23,612 nt of DNA from QHBQ01 sp038230695 (GCA_038230695.1 JBBRMT010000042.1:1-23612), one strand, 5' to 3'; shown: positions 15,170-23,612, counted from the first letter of the stretch. Numbers and translations: made by a program. The notes: generated from the letters alone by a model not told the origin.

Positions 15170-16075
15170 ATGAAGTGGATTGAGTTGAGTGTGGAGGCCG
15201 ACCGCGAGGCGGTCGAGGCGATCAGCGAACTGTTCGCTAAGTATGGCTACAACGCAGGGGTGGCGATCGAGGAGCCGATTATCGCCGACGAGGATGAGGA
15301 GGACAAGTATGAGCTTGACCTTAGCCGGGCGGTGACGGTTAGCACCTGGCTACCCGACGATGAGCGGGCGGCGGAGGTACGCGAACTGATCGCCCAGCAT
15401 CTCTGGCACCTCGGTCAGATGCGCTTTATCAGCCCGCTGCGGGTTACGATTAGCGATGAAGAGGATTGGGCCAACGCCTGGAAGGAGCATTACCACGTAT
15501 TGCGGGTGGGACGGCACGTAGTCATCCGCCCATCGTGGCGCGAGTATACGCCAGAGCCGGGCGATGTAAGCATCGAACTCGACCCCGGCATGGCCTTCGG
15601 CACCGGCCTACACCCCACCACCCGCCTCTGCCTGGCTGCGCTTGAAGATTACGTCGCGCCGGGGATGAATGTGCTTGACCTCGGCACTGGCAGCGGCATA
15701 TTGGCGATCGCCACCGCCAAACTGGGCGCGGCCAGCGTGCTGGCGATTGACAACGACCCGATAGCGGTCAAGTCGGTGGGCGAGAATATCGCGCTCAACG
15801 GCGAAATCACTAGCCAGATTAGCATCGCCGAGGGAACGCTGGAAGCAGCGGGTGGCAGTCAGTTTGATCTGGTGGTGGCAAACATCATTGCCAAAGTGAT
15901 CATCGAACTGGCGCATGGCCTGGCTGCCGCCCTACAACCCAGCGGCACGCTGATCGTCAGTGGCATCATCGCGGAGAAGGCCGACTCCGTAGCCCTGGCC
16001 CTGGCCGCCGCCGGGCTGCACAATCTGGAGCGGCGCACCGAGGGCGATTGGGTGGCGCTAGTGGCGCGAAGATAG
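15170..16075 (+). CDS. prmA: Ribosomal protein L11 methyltransferase
   Basis: This 301-aa protein has the two-part PrmA layout: an N-terminal substrate-binding domain starting MKWIELSVEADREAVEAISE with the acidic loop after ~45, and a C-terminal SAM methyltransferase. Diagnostic motifs are LDPGMAFGTGLHPTTRLCL, VLDLGTGSGILAIATAKLG (~168-186), VLAIDNDPIAVKSV and LVVANIIAKVI. PrmA trimethylates L11 of the large ribosomal subunit. The start at 15170 has GAGGAG at 15156-15161, eight bases upstream. Length is normal for the family. A heptanucleotide repeat tract begins directly at the stop codon. Confidence 0.95.
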   Translation: MKWIELSVEADREAVEAISELFAKYGYNAGVAIEEPIIADEDEEDKYELDLSRAVTVSTWLPDDERAAEVRELIAQHLWHLGQMRFISPLRVTISDEEDWANAWKEHYHVLRVGRHVVIRPSWREYTPEPGDVSIELDPGMAFGTGLHPTTRLCLAALEDYVAPGMNVLDLGTGSGILAIATAKLGAASVLAIDNDPIAVKSVGENIALNGEITSQISIAEGTLEAAGGSQFDLVVANIIAKVIIELAHGLAAALQPSGTLIVSGIIAEKADSVALALAAAGLHNLERRTEGDWVALVARR

Positions 16076-16147
16076 ATGGTGGATGGTAGATGGTGGATGG
16101 TAGATGGCGGATGGTAGAGGGTAGAGGGTGGATGGTGGATGGTGGAT
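16073..16147. repeat. Heptanucleotide ATGGTGG/ATGGTAG tandem repeat after prmA
   Basis: About ten seven-base units (ATGGTGG, ATGGTAG, ATGGCGG, AGGGTAG, AGGGTGG and similar) run from the prmA stop to 16147. Units vary mainly at positions 2, 5 and 6. The tract ends about 15 bp before the ribosome binding site of the chemoreceptor gene. It is the third independent seven-base repeat family in the window. Confidence 0.8.
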
Positions 16148-16173
16148 TGTAAACCGATGTATGGAGGGTTGGA

Positions 16174-18288
16174 GTGGCTGTCAGGCGATATAACATAATG
16201 TCTTCATTGTTCCCCCGCTTCCTCTTGCTACTGCTGGTGGCAACCGTGCCGATCTTCGCGCTCACTGGCATCTACAATTATCAGACCGCCAGCAATCGGC
16301 TCAAACAAGAGGTGCAAAAAGGGCAGCAGACGTGGGTCAATAGTCGCAGTGATGTGCTGGTTTCGCAACTGGTAGCCGAAGGTGAGCGGCTTGAAGCCTT
16401 TGCTGATGACAGCAAGGTGCAGCAGAGTCTACAGGCAGCGGTTCCCAATAGCGCAGCGATCACCGCAACTGCCAAATTGTGGCAGCAGTCTGGCCCTCAG
16501 GGTAAGATGCGCTATGATTACGTCAACAATAGCGCCGGTGATGCCCTGTCAATATATGCGCGGCGCTATGCTAATCGTTCATTTGTGGCGCTGGCGGATC
16601 GAAGCGGAGCATTGCTTGGCACAAGCAACCGATTTTGGCCGGAGTTTGACCTGAGTAAGTTTGCCTGGTGGCCGACATTCAGTAGCTCGCAGGGGATAGT
16701 GATAACCCAACCGCAGAACATCGCGGGCATAGGCAACAACCAGGTGCTGATCGTCTACTATTTCCCCCAGGATAGCGATCTGGGCCGCGCCGCTGGCGTA
16801 CTGGTAGTTGGCCTCGACTTTACTCAGATTATGAACTCGCTGTTTACCACGCAATCAGCCGATCAGCAACTGCCTGCTAACGAAAGCGCCTGGCTAACCA
16901 CTGACCTGGGCAATGTTCTGAGCAGCATCAATAGCAATGTGACCCAGTTGCCCAGTGCGTGGATCAGCACTTTTGTATTTGATGTAAACGGCAATAATGT
17001 TAGCCCAAATGTAAATGGCAGCAGCGAGGTGGGCGTAGATGAGAAAGGGCGACCTGAAGATTTTGTGTTCGCTTACACCCAATTGGAACGCCTAACCAGC
17101 TATTCGCAGAACGATCCTACAGTGGTATTGGCGGTCAATCAGCTAAATTGGGTGCTGATCCGCGGCACACCGCAGGGCATCGCCTATGCGGGCCTGGAAG
17201 ATCAACTGACCGCTTTGGTGTTGGGCAGCGTGCTGCTGCTGCTGGCCGTAGTCGTTGTGGTGGTGATTATATCGCGGCTGCTGCTGCTGCGCCCAATCAG
17301 GAATATGGATCGGGCGATCAGCGCGGTGGCAAAGGGCGACCTCAGTATGCGAGTACCCGGCCACGGCAGCGACGAACTCAGCCTGCTCGGTCAAAAGTTC
17401 AATAATATGGTTAACAGCCTGGAGCAGCTAACCCGTGAACGCGAACAGCGGCAACGCCAGCAGCAAGTAGCCGGCATGGCGCTGCAAGGGTCAGCCACTG
17501 AGCTGCAAAGCAGTGCGGTGGAGCAGAACTCATTCATCGCTCAACAAGCCACTACCCTTGCGGAGATCGCCGCCACCTTCAAGGAGCTTACCCGCTCCTC
17601 CTACTTTATCGCCCAGAACAGCCAACTTGTGGCCGAGGCCGCTAATAGCCTGCATAGCGAACAGCAGCAGGGCAATTACGCCTTGCGCCAGACCCAGGAG
17701 GTGCTGGGCAACCTGCGTGCTGATAGTGAAAACCTCGAAACGCTGGCCCGCAGCCTGGCGCAAGGTTCGACCGCCATCAGTGAGGTGATCGAGGAACTCA
17801 ACAATATTGCCGATGAAACCAAGCTGCTATCGCTAAACGCCGCCATCGAAGCCAGTGTGGAAGGGGCAGCGGGCAAGCGTTTCGCCGTGGTAGCCGAAGA
17901 GGTTAGGGCGCTAGCGGATCAGGCTAATACCGCATCAGAACGCGCCCAGCAGTCGCTGACCGAGGTGCAGGGATATATAAGCGAGGTGGTAACTGCGATT
18001 CAGCGCGAACTAGTCGCGATCAGCGAGGGAGTGCAACAAAGCGCCCGGCTAGAGATTTTGATGCAGGCGATAACTGATGCGATCAGCAAGCTGGAAGGGT
18101 CGGTCAACATCATCGAGCAAGGCACCAGGCAGCAGCGCGATGGCAGCGCCACGGCTACCAACGCGATTGACAACCTGGCAGCAGCCAGCCAGCAACTGGT
18201 GGCGCAGAGCAGTTCGGTTGCCAACGAGGCGACCAAGCTCAAGGCGCTATCCAGCCGCTTGCAAACTGAAACTGCCGAGGGTTTGTAA
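16174..18288 (+). CDS. Methyl-accepting chemotaxis protein
   Basis: This 704-aa receptor has TM1 (~13-33), a ~310-residue extracytoplasmic domain of probable double-Cache type (FVALADRSGALLGTS, GVLVVGLDF, a second half ending NQLNWVLIRGTP), TM2 (~345-368, very Val/Leu-rich), a HAMP domain (RPIRNMDRAISAVAKGDLSMRV) and a cytoplasmic signalling coiled coil. The kinase-contact hairpin is at ~543-580 (NNIADETKLLSLNAAIEASVEGAAGKRFAVVAEEVRAL). The C-terminus (TETAEGL) has no CheR-tethering pentapeptide. The GTG at 16174 is chosen for GGAGGG at 16163-16168; the next ATG at 16198 has no such site. It is the only receptor gene in the window and the likely input of the CheA cluster. Its 3' end overlaps the NUDIX gene by 42 nt. 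Confidence 0.92.
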   Translation: MAVRRYNIMSSLFPRFLLLLLVATVPIFALTGIYNYQTASNRLKQEVQKGQQTWVNSRSDVLVSQLVAEGERLEAFADDSKVQQSLQAAVPNSAAITATAKLWQQSGPQGKMRYDYVNNSAGDALSIYARRYANRSFVALADRSGALLGTSNRFWPEFDLSKFAWWPTFSSSQGIVITQPQNIAGIGNNQVLIVYYFPQDSDLGRAAGVLVVGLDFTQIMNSLFTTQSADQQLPANESAWLTTDLGNVLSSINSNVTQLPSAWISTFVFDVNGNNVSPNVNGSSEVGVDEKGRPEDFVFAYTQLERLTSYSQNDPTVVLAVNQLNWVLIRGTPQGIAYAGLEDQLTALVLGSVLLLLAVVVVVVIISRLLLLRPIRNMDRAISAVAKGDLSMRVPGHGSDELSLLGQKFNNMVNSLEQLTREREQRQRQQQVAGMALQGSATELQSSAVEQNSFIAQQATTLAEIAATFKELTRSSYFIAQNSQLVAEAANSLHSEQQQGNYALRQTQEVLGNLRADSENLETLARSLAQGSTAISEVIEELNNIADETKLLSLNAAIEASVEGAAGKRFAVVAEEVRALADQANTASERAQQSLTEVQGYISEVVTAIQRELVAISEGVQQSARLEILMQAITDAISKLEGSVNIIEQGTRQQRDGSATATNAIDNLAAASQQLVAQSSSVANEATKLKALSSRLQTETAEGL

Positions 18289-18840
18289 CCGTCCTACCTT
18301 TTGCATCGCCCAAAGCAGCGCGATGACGCTGAGGCCATCCTTTATCGTTCCGTTGTAACACAAAGCGATGGCCTCGGCAAAGGGGATGGTGACTAGCTCA
18401 AGCCCGGCTTCCTGCTCGGTGAAGTCGAGATTGGCTGGCACGAGGCGGAGGTCTTCGGCAAGGTAGGCGAAGGCTTCGATGTTGCTTACCCCCAGCGCGG
18501 TGTAGAAGCTGCCCAGCGCGGTCCAGCGTTTAGCCGCCAGCCCCAACTCCTCAGCCAGTTCACGGGTGGCGGCAGCAGCGGGGTCAGGGTCGTCGGGGTT
18601 ACGACCACCAGCAGGCAATTCGAGGCTGATTTCGTCAACCGTGTAGCGATACTGGCGCAGCATCACTACCTCGCCTGCAGCAGTAAGCGGCACAATCACC
18701 GCGCAGCCGGGATGTTCCATCCAGGTGTAGGTTATCTCCGCGCCGCCCGGTAGGGCCACCGCGTCCTGGCGCAGGTTATACCAGCGGCTGGTGAATAGCG
18801 GGCGGCTGGCAAGGGTGCGCCAGTAGGTTCGTTCGCTCAT
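18247..18840 (-). CDS. NUDIX hydrolase, ADP-ribose pyrophosphatase-like
   Basis: This 197-aa protein has the ADP-ribose pyrophosphatase-type layout: VVMLRQYRYTVDEISLELPAGG before the NUDIX box and RELAEELGL (93-101) as its core. The box is slightly unusual: the stretch between the glycine (78/79) and RE has DDPDP where most relatives have GEDP, so the first conserved glutamate is not clearly present, while the metal-binding REXXEE is intact. It should hydrolyse ADP-ribose or a similar nucleoside diphosphate derivative. GGAGG lies five bases before the ATG. The 3' end overlaps the convergent receptor gene by 42 nt, with no terminator between. Confidence 0.88.
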   Translation of the reverse strand: MSERTYWRTLASRPLFTSRWYNLRQDAVALPGGAEITYTWMEHPGCAVIVPLTAAGEVVMLRQYRYTVDEISLELPAGGRNPDDPDPAAAATRELAEELGLAAKRWTALGSFYTALGVSNIEAFAYLAEDLRLVPANLDFTEQEAGLELVTIPFAEAIALCYNGTIKDGLSVIALLWAMQKVGRLQTLGSFSLQAAG

Positions 18841-18866
18841 GCAGGCCTCCTTCAGGTTGTTGTCAT

Positions 18867-18872
18867 ATTATA
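18867..18872 (-). promoter_or_regulatory. -10 box for the NUDIX gene
   Basis: Perfect TATAAT on the minus strand, 27 bp before the ATG. The -35 region (CTAACC/TAACCT) is poor. Confidence 0.45.
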
Positions 18873-18938
18873 CTACCGGCTTCGTTATAAGGTTAGCATA
18901 AGCTGTGCTAAAGCGCAGATTTGAACAGGAGAACCACC

Positions 18939-19721
18939 ATGAACACTGCACCAGTAAGATCATTGCAGCAGATAAATAACCTCGACCTTTCAACCCAGCG
19001 CCAGTGGTACACCCGCCTCGTCCCCGAACCGCTGCTCGATTTGCTCGGCCTGACCCGGGATGACCTGGATAACCGCCGCTTTACCTTTACCACCGCACCC
19101 AATCATGGCTACGTCAGGCTGCAACTGCACGCCAACCCCGGCGACCGCGATGCGGCCTACACTATCGAACTGGCCGATACCCCCGACGGCCACATCGAGG
19201 CAGTATTCCTCAGCCTGCTCGACCCCGCCGCCGCGCGTTTCGACATTGATGTAGACGAACATGGGCGCGATACTCGACTTGGCACGGTTGGACGCAACCT
19301 GAAGGCCGAACAACAGGCCATGATCTCCGGTCTTGCCCCGGGGCAGGTGCGGCGCGGGCTACGCATGGCCGAGGCAGTATTCAGCAAAGTTGACCAGTTC
19401 TGCGCCGCGCTGGGGCAGGATATGTGGGTAGGGCAGGCATTTGCTTACCACAACGCCATCATCTTTGAGCGGCACGGCTTCGGTTACTTGCAAGGGCGCG
19501 AGTTGATGGAGCAGATAAACAGCGGCTTCCAGGCGGGCGGCCCGCTCGATCTGGCTCTCGATGGCAACACCCCATTTCGCCAGCCAGTGCAGGCTGGCAC
19601 CGCCCACGGACGCAGTTGGGCAATCCGCGATGGCGTACTCGGCGCACCCTGGGGCGGGGTCAAGCTGTTCCGCCAGGTAGGCGCATTGCAGCAGATTCGC
19701 ACCTTTACTGGTCCTTACTAA
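18939..19721 (+). CDS. Unrecognised 260-aa protein
   Basis: I do not recognise this family. It is a soluble protein with no signal peptide or membrane segment. The N-terminal part (about 1-110) looks like an alpha/beta domain (FTFTTAPNHGYVRLQLHANP, AAYTIELADTPDGHIEAVFLS). The middle has MWVGQAFAYHNAIIFERHGFGYLQG (split here across ~165-190), a motif with conserved-looking His, Phe and Gly. The C-terminal part is Gly/Trp-rich (AHGRSWAIRDGVLGAPWGGVKLF). The ATG at 18939 is chosen over an in-frame TTG at 18921 because AGGAGA is at 18927-18932. It is followed at 71 bp by a DUF2378-like gene on the same strand, so the two may form a pair. Confidence 0.75.
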   Translation: MNTAPVRSLQQINNLDLSTQRQWYTRLVPEPLLDLLGLTRDDLDNRRFTFTTAPNHGYVRLQLHANPGDRDAAYTIELADTPDGHIEAVFLSLLDPAAARFDIDVDEHGRDTRLGTVGRNLKAEQQAMISGLAPGQVRRGLRMAEAVFSKVDQFCAALGQDMWVGQAFAYHNAIIFERHGFGYLQGRELMEQINSGFQAGGPLDLALDGNTPFRQPVQAGTAHGRSWAIRDGVLGAPWGGVKLFRQVGALQQIRTFTGPY

Positions 19722-19792
19722 TAAGGGTTCGCTAACCGCAGCATAATCACATCCCGGTATGGATTTGGCAGAGTACATTAAGGGAGAGGATA

Positions 19793-20338
19793 ATGGACAG
19801 ACATGGTGAGCGGCTGGTGGGGCGCAACGCACTTGACGGATTGCTGTTCGCGGCTGGAGCAGACAAGCGGGCGGCAGCCCACGCTATTGCCACACAATGT
19901 GGCTATGATGTAAACCACCCTCACCCATTCTATCCAGTAGAGGTGGGCATCTGTCTAGCCCAACGGCTCGGTGAGTTGCTCTATCCGGCGATGAGCAAGA
20001 GCGAGGCGCAGCGCGAATTGGGGTTTGCTTGCTCCGTGGGCTATGCTTCGACCATCACGGGGATGATGTCGCTTTCCAAAAGCCGTTCACTAACGCTTGG
20101 CGATGCCCTACGTTACGGTATGGAGGTTAGCAAGCACGAGATACCGTTTATCAACTATCAGCTTGAGCAGCTTGGCGAACGACACTATCGCGTTACCTTG
20201 AACAACTGGCCTTTGCACCCCAGCTTTATGGTGGGGGCGTTGCTGAACAATCTTACCGTCAATGGCGCAACGCAGCCCACCTGCGAAGTGGAGGTGAAGG
20301 ATGAACACCACTACGTCTATGAGCTTACCTGGGCATGA
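19793..20338 (+). CDS. DUF2378 / TIGR02265-like protein of unknown function
   Basis: This 181-aa protein matches, from memory of the family, the DUF2378/TIGR02265 pattern expanded in Myxococcus: a start with GRNALDGLLFA, a GYDVNHPHPFYPVEV turn, LYPAMSKSEAQRELG, a YASTITGMMSL segment, FINYQLEQLGERHYRVTL, PSFMVGALLNNLTVNGA and a terminal YELTW. The overall shape (helical half, then a beta-rich end with a final Trp) resembles small ligand-binding folds such as H-NOX/V4R, but no haem-binding motif is identifiable. It is probably cytosolic. GGAGAGG precedes the ATG. Function unknown. Confidence 0.7.
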   Translation: MDRHGERLVGRNALDGLLFAAGADKRAAAHAIATQCGYDVNHPHPFYPVEVGICLAQRLGELLYPAMSKSEAQRELGFACSVGYASTITGMMSLSKSRSLTLGDALRYGMEVSKHEIPFINYQLEQLGERHYRVTLNNWPLHPSFMVGALLNNLTVNGATQPTCEVEVKDEHHYVYELTWA

Positions 20339-20378
20339 GGGTAACACTTAACATTCTTGCGAGGCAAATATTCACCAG

Positions 20379-20398
20379 GGGCGAACCGCGGTTCGCCC
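20379..20398. repeat. Perfect 20-bp palindrome after the DUF2378-like gene
   Basis: GGGCGAACC and GGTTCGCCC flank a central GC to give a fully self-complementary 20-mer followed by TTGCTG. A related hairpin (GGGCGAAC 20507-20514 / GTTCGCCC 20519-20526) lies in the uvrB leader, and GGGCGCG/CGCGCCC follows uvrB. It could act as a weak terminator, but it looks like a dispersed repeat. Confidence 0.65.
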
Positions 20399-20445
20399 TT
20401 GCTGTGTATGAAAGAACGTGACGCACACCTGGGCATGAGCGAAAA

Positions 20446-20475
20446 TTGGCATTTTATGCACAAATGTGCTATAAT
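20446..20475 (+). promoter_or_regulatory. uvrB promoter
   Basis: TTGGCA (20446-20451) and TATAAT (20470-20475) are 18 bp apart, with a TGC extension just before the -10 box. The ~120-nt leader contains the GGGCGAAC hairpin at 20507-20526 and a GGGGGCGTAC/GCATATGCCCC inverted pair (~20548-20571). No LexA-like operator is recognised. Confidence 0.7.
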
Positions 20476-20602
20476 AGAGTTACTGCCCACCATTTGGGAT
20501 GGGCGTGGGCGAACGAGGGTTCGCCCCTATGGCTGTGTCATTTTGTGGGGGCGTACAAGGCATATGCCCCTGCGATGAGCGACAAACAAGGGGGTGGGCA
20601 GC

Positions 20603-22582
<1,980 letters not shown>

Positions 22583-22590
22583 GGTGCGTG

Positions 22591-22655
22591 TCTCCCATCC
22601 CCCTGCAGGGGAGGCAGGGAGAGTGTTAAAGTAGGGGCGCGGATTTATCGCGCCC
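22591..22655. repeat. Two GC-rich hairpin repeats after uvrB
   Basis: The first contains the perfect palindrome CCCTGCAGGG within an outer pair TCTCCC (22591-22596) / GGGAGA (22617-22622). The second has GGGCGCG (22635-22641) and CGCGCCC (22649-22655) with an AT-rich 7-nt loop. They may stop uvrB transcription but resemble the dispersed boilerplate repeats elsewhere. A third small hairpin, AACGCCAA (22670-22677) / TTGGCGTT (22684-22691), follows. Confidence 0.55.
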
Positions 22656-22693
22656 ATCCGTTTCACACCAACGCCAAACGTAATTGGCGTTAG

Positions 22694-22909
22694 ATGCTCA
22701 TCATATTTTTGTGTTGCCGGATGGCATCTACAATGCCGCTGGTAGGCCAGCTCCGGCAAATCGCTGTTTCGCCTGTGCCTACCGCTGACCAGCAGGGCGA
22801 TCTGCCGGAAATGGCGATTTCGCTTACCAAGATCACGCACGAAGTGAGCAAGCGGACCGGGCAATTTCCGGCAAATCGAATTGGTAAAAGAGGTGCAAAA
22901 CCCTCTTGA
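22694..22909 (+). CDS. Possible small ORF in the CRISPR leader flank
   Basis: A 71-codon frame ends at the TGA that overlaps the -35 box of the CRISPR promoter. Its product (from about residue 10: MASTMPLVGQLRQIAVSP... ending RIGKRGAKPS) is basic and polar. There is no ribosome binding site, and the stretch is dominated by TCCGGCAAATCG repeats, which argues for non-coding DNA. Listed only because 458 bp separate uvrB from the array. Confidence 0.15.
   Translation: MLIIFLCCRMASTMPLVGQLRQIAVSPVPTADQQGDLPEMAISLTKITHEVSKRTGQFPANRIGKRGAKPS
22752..22878. repeat. TCCGGCAAATCG motif triplet upstream of the CRISPR promoter
   Basis: TCCGGCAAATCG occurs at 22752-22763 and 22867-22878 in direct orientation. 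An inverted copy with one change (GCGATCTGCCGGA) is at 22797-22809. Copies 1 and 2 could form a 12-13-bp hairpin; copies 2 and 3 could as well. The set ends 27 bp before the -35 box. Confidence 0.6.
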
Positions 22910-22935
22910 CAGGGGTTTGCCGCTTGTGATATAAT
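22906..22935 (+). promoter_or_regulatory. CRISPR leader promoter
   Basis: TTGACA (22906-22911) and TATAAT (22930-22935), both consensus, are 18 bp apart with TGA just before the -10 box. Transcription from about 22942 would run ~100 nt of leader (AGGATGGCC, then an A-rich stretch) into the first repeat at 23041. This orients the array left to right, agreeing with the repeats ending in ATTGAAAC as read on this strand. Confidence 0.75.
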
Positions 22936-23040
22936 AGGGCCAGTTGGTGAGTTGTTTAGCAAGCCCTAGGATGGCCTACAAGCCTTCCACCGCATCAAAA
23001 AGGTCAAAGATGTACCCCGGTCGCCCGATCGAAGGCGCGG

Positions 23041-23612
23041 GTTGCAACCTCCGCCCGACTGTAGAGGGCATTGAAACATAATGGGGCGCTGCATGGACTG
23101 CGCGCTGTAGCGTGTGTTGCAACCTCCGCCCGACTGTAGAGGGCATTGAAACAGGATGTTAAGCTCCTGCACCCACTGGGGTGAGCAACCCGTTGCATCC
23201 CCCGCCCGACTGTTTAGGGCATTGAAACGGTTATCTCGGTTTCCTTCTCCATCAGCCTGTGTTCAAGTTGCAACCCACGCCCGACTGTTGAGGGCATTGA
23301 AACGTCGATCCTGCGGAGGTGGGTGCGGATCTCCGGTGGCAGTTGCAACCCCCGCCCGACTGTTGAGGGCATTGAAACTTGTTCAATTAAGAACCCAGAT
23401 AGAAAGTCGGATTCGGTAGTAAGCGGTGTTGCAACCCCCGCCCGACTGTTGAGGGCATTGAAACGCACCAGCAAGCTGTCGCCCTCCGCAAGCATTATCT
23501 TCTGGGAATTTGCAACCCCCGCCCTACTTTTGAGGGAATTGAAACTTGTTATGTGCAGCAGCGCGATCAGCGCTTTGGCCCCGTTGCAACCCCCGCCCGA
23601 CTGTTGAGGGCA
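23041..23612 (+). CRISPR. CRISPR array, eight repeats visible, continues beyond window
   Basis: Repeats of 37 nt begin GTTGCAACC and end AGGGCATTGAAAC. Copies are at 23041-23077, 23116-23152, 23192-23228, 23267-23303, 23342-23378, 23428-23464, 23509-23545 and a truncated one at 23583-23612. The seven spacers are 38, 39, 38, 38, 49, 44 and 37 nt. Relative to copies 5, 6 and 8, copies 1 and 2 share T10 and A23, copy 3 has T7 and T24, copy 4 has A11, and copy 7 has T1, T17, T21 and A29. A GCCC/GGGC stem is possible in the repeat. The ATTGAAAC end is the 8-nt crRNA handle typical of type I and type III systems; the subtype cannot be set without cas genes, which are absent here. Confidence 0.95.

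Noticed and set aside
20446..20602. LexA/SOS operator in front of uvrB
   Set aside because: No dyad resembling known LexA boxes overlaps the promoter; the palindromes present are dispersed repeats outside the core promoter.
22690..22962. 90-codon minus-strand frame in the CRISPR leader
   Set aside because: It covers the promoter and repeated motifs, has no ribosome binding site and no recognisable product.
22906..23040. A tracrRNA-like anti-repeat in the leader
   Set aside because: I looked for a stretch complementary to the repeat (starting GTTTCAATGCCC) and found none in the leader, so a type II system is not supported here.
23156..23607. Open frames across the CRISPR array
   Set aside because: They are made of repeat units translated in sequence and have no coding support.

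Overview
The window looks like a chromosomal segment of a member of the Chloroflexota (green non-sulfur / filamentous lineage). This is inferred from the G+C-rich coding style, the abundance of GC-rich intergenic boilerplate hairpins and heptanucleotide tandem repeats, and the mix of signalling genes. No rRNA or tRNA gene is visible, so the lineage call is moderate. The left edge cuts a CBS-domain gene and the right edge cuts a CRISPR array.

Layout. (1) 1-549: 3' part of a CBS-pair protein, closed by a perfect 11-bp terminator hairpin. (2) 631-4594: from a near-consensus promoter, a partner-switching module (RsbW-like anti-sigma kinase, STAS anti-anti-sigma factor, membrane-anchored PP2C/SpoIIE phosphatase) followed at 13 bp by a large TPR protein. 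(3) 4732-12026: a chemosensory cluster on the same strand: two CheW-type proteins, a hybrid CheA with a C-terminal receiver, a stand-alone CheY-like receiver, CheB and a CheR with C-terminal TPRs. (4) 12076-14862, minus strand: a REC-GGDEF regulator and a GT-C/family-39-like membrane protein whose coding sequence contains several of the genome's interspersed repeats. (5) 15170-18288, plus strand: prmA, then a two-TM methyl-accepting chemotaxis protein, overlapping a convergent NUDIX hydrolase. (6) 18939-20338: an unrecognised 260-aa protein and a DUF2378/TIGR02265-like protein. (7) 20603-22582: uvrB with its own promoter. (8) 22583-23612: repeat-rich non-coding DNA, a strong promoter in a CRISPR leader, and eight repeat copies of an array that runs off the window. 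No cas gene is present.

How the genes may work together. The chemosensory proteins form a nearly complete array kit (receptor, couplers, kinase, adaptation enzymes, output receivers). Directly upstream and co-oriented is an Rsb-type phosphorylation switch, and just downstream a cyclic-di-GMP-type regulator. No flagellar or pilus genes are visible, so the output (surface motility, gene expression or c-di-GMP) cannot be read from this window.

The least ordinary aspects are: three unrelated heptanucleotide tandem repeat families in gene-flanking positions; in-frame spread of repeats into a membrane-protein gene; a boilerplate repeat whose tail provides the cheR ribosome binding site; a probable leaderless promoter; and the CRISPR leader with three copies of a 12-13 nt motif and an array whose two leader-proximal repeats share a private variant.
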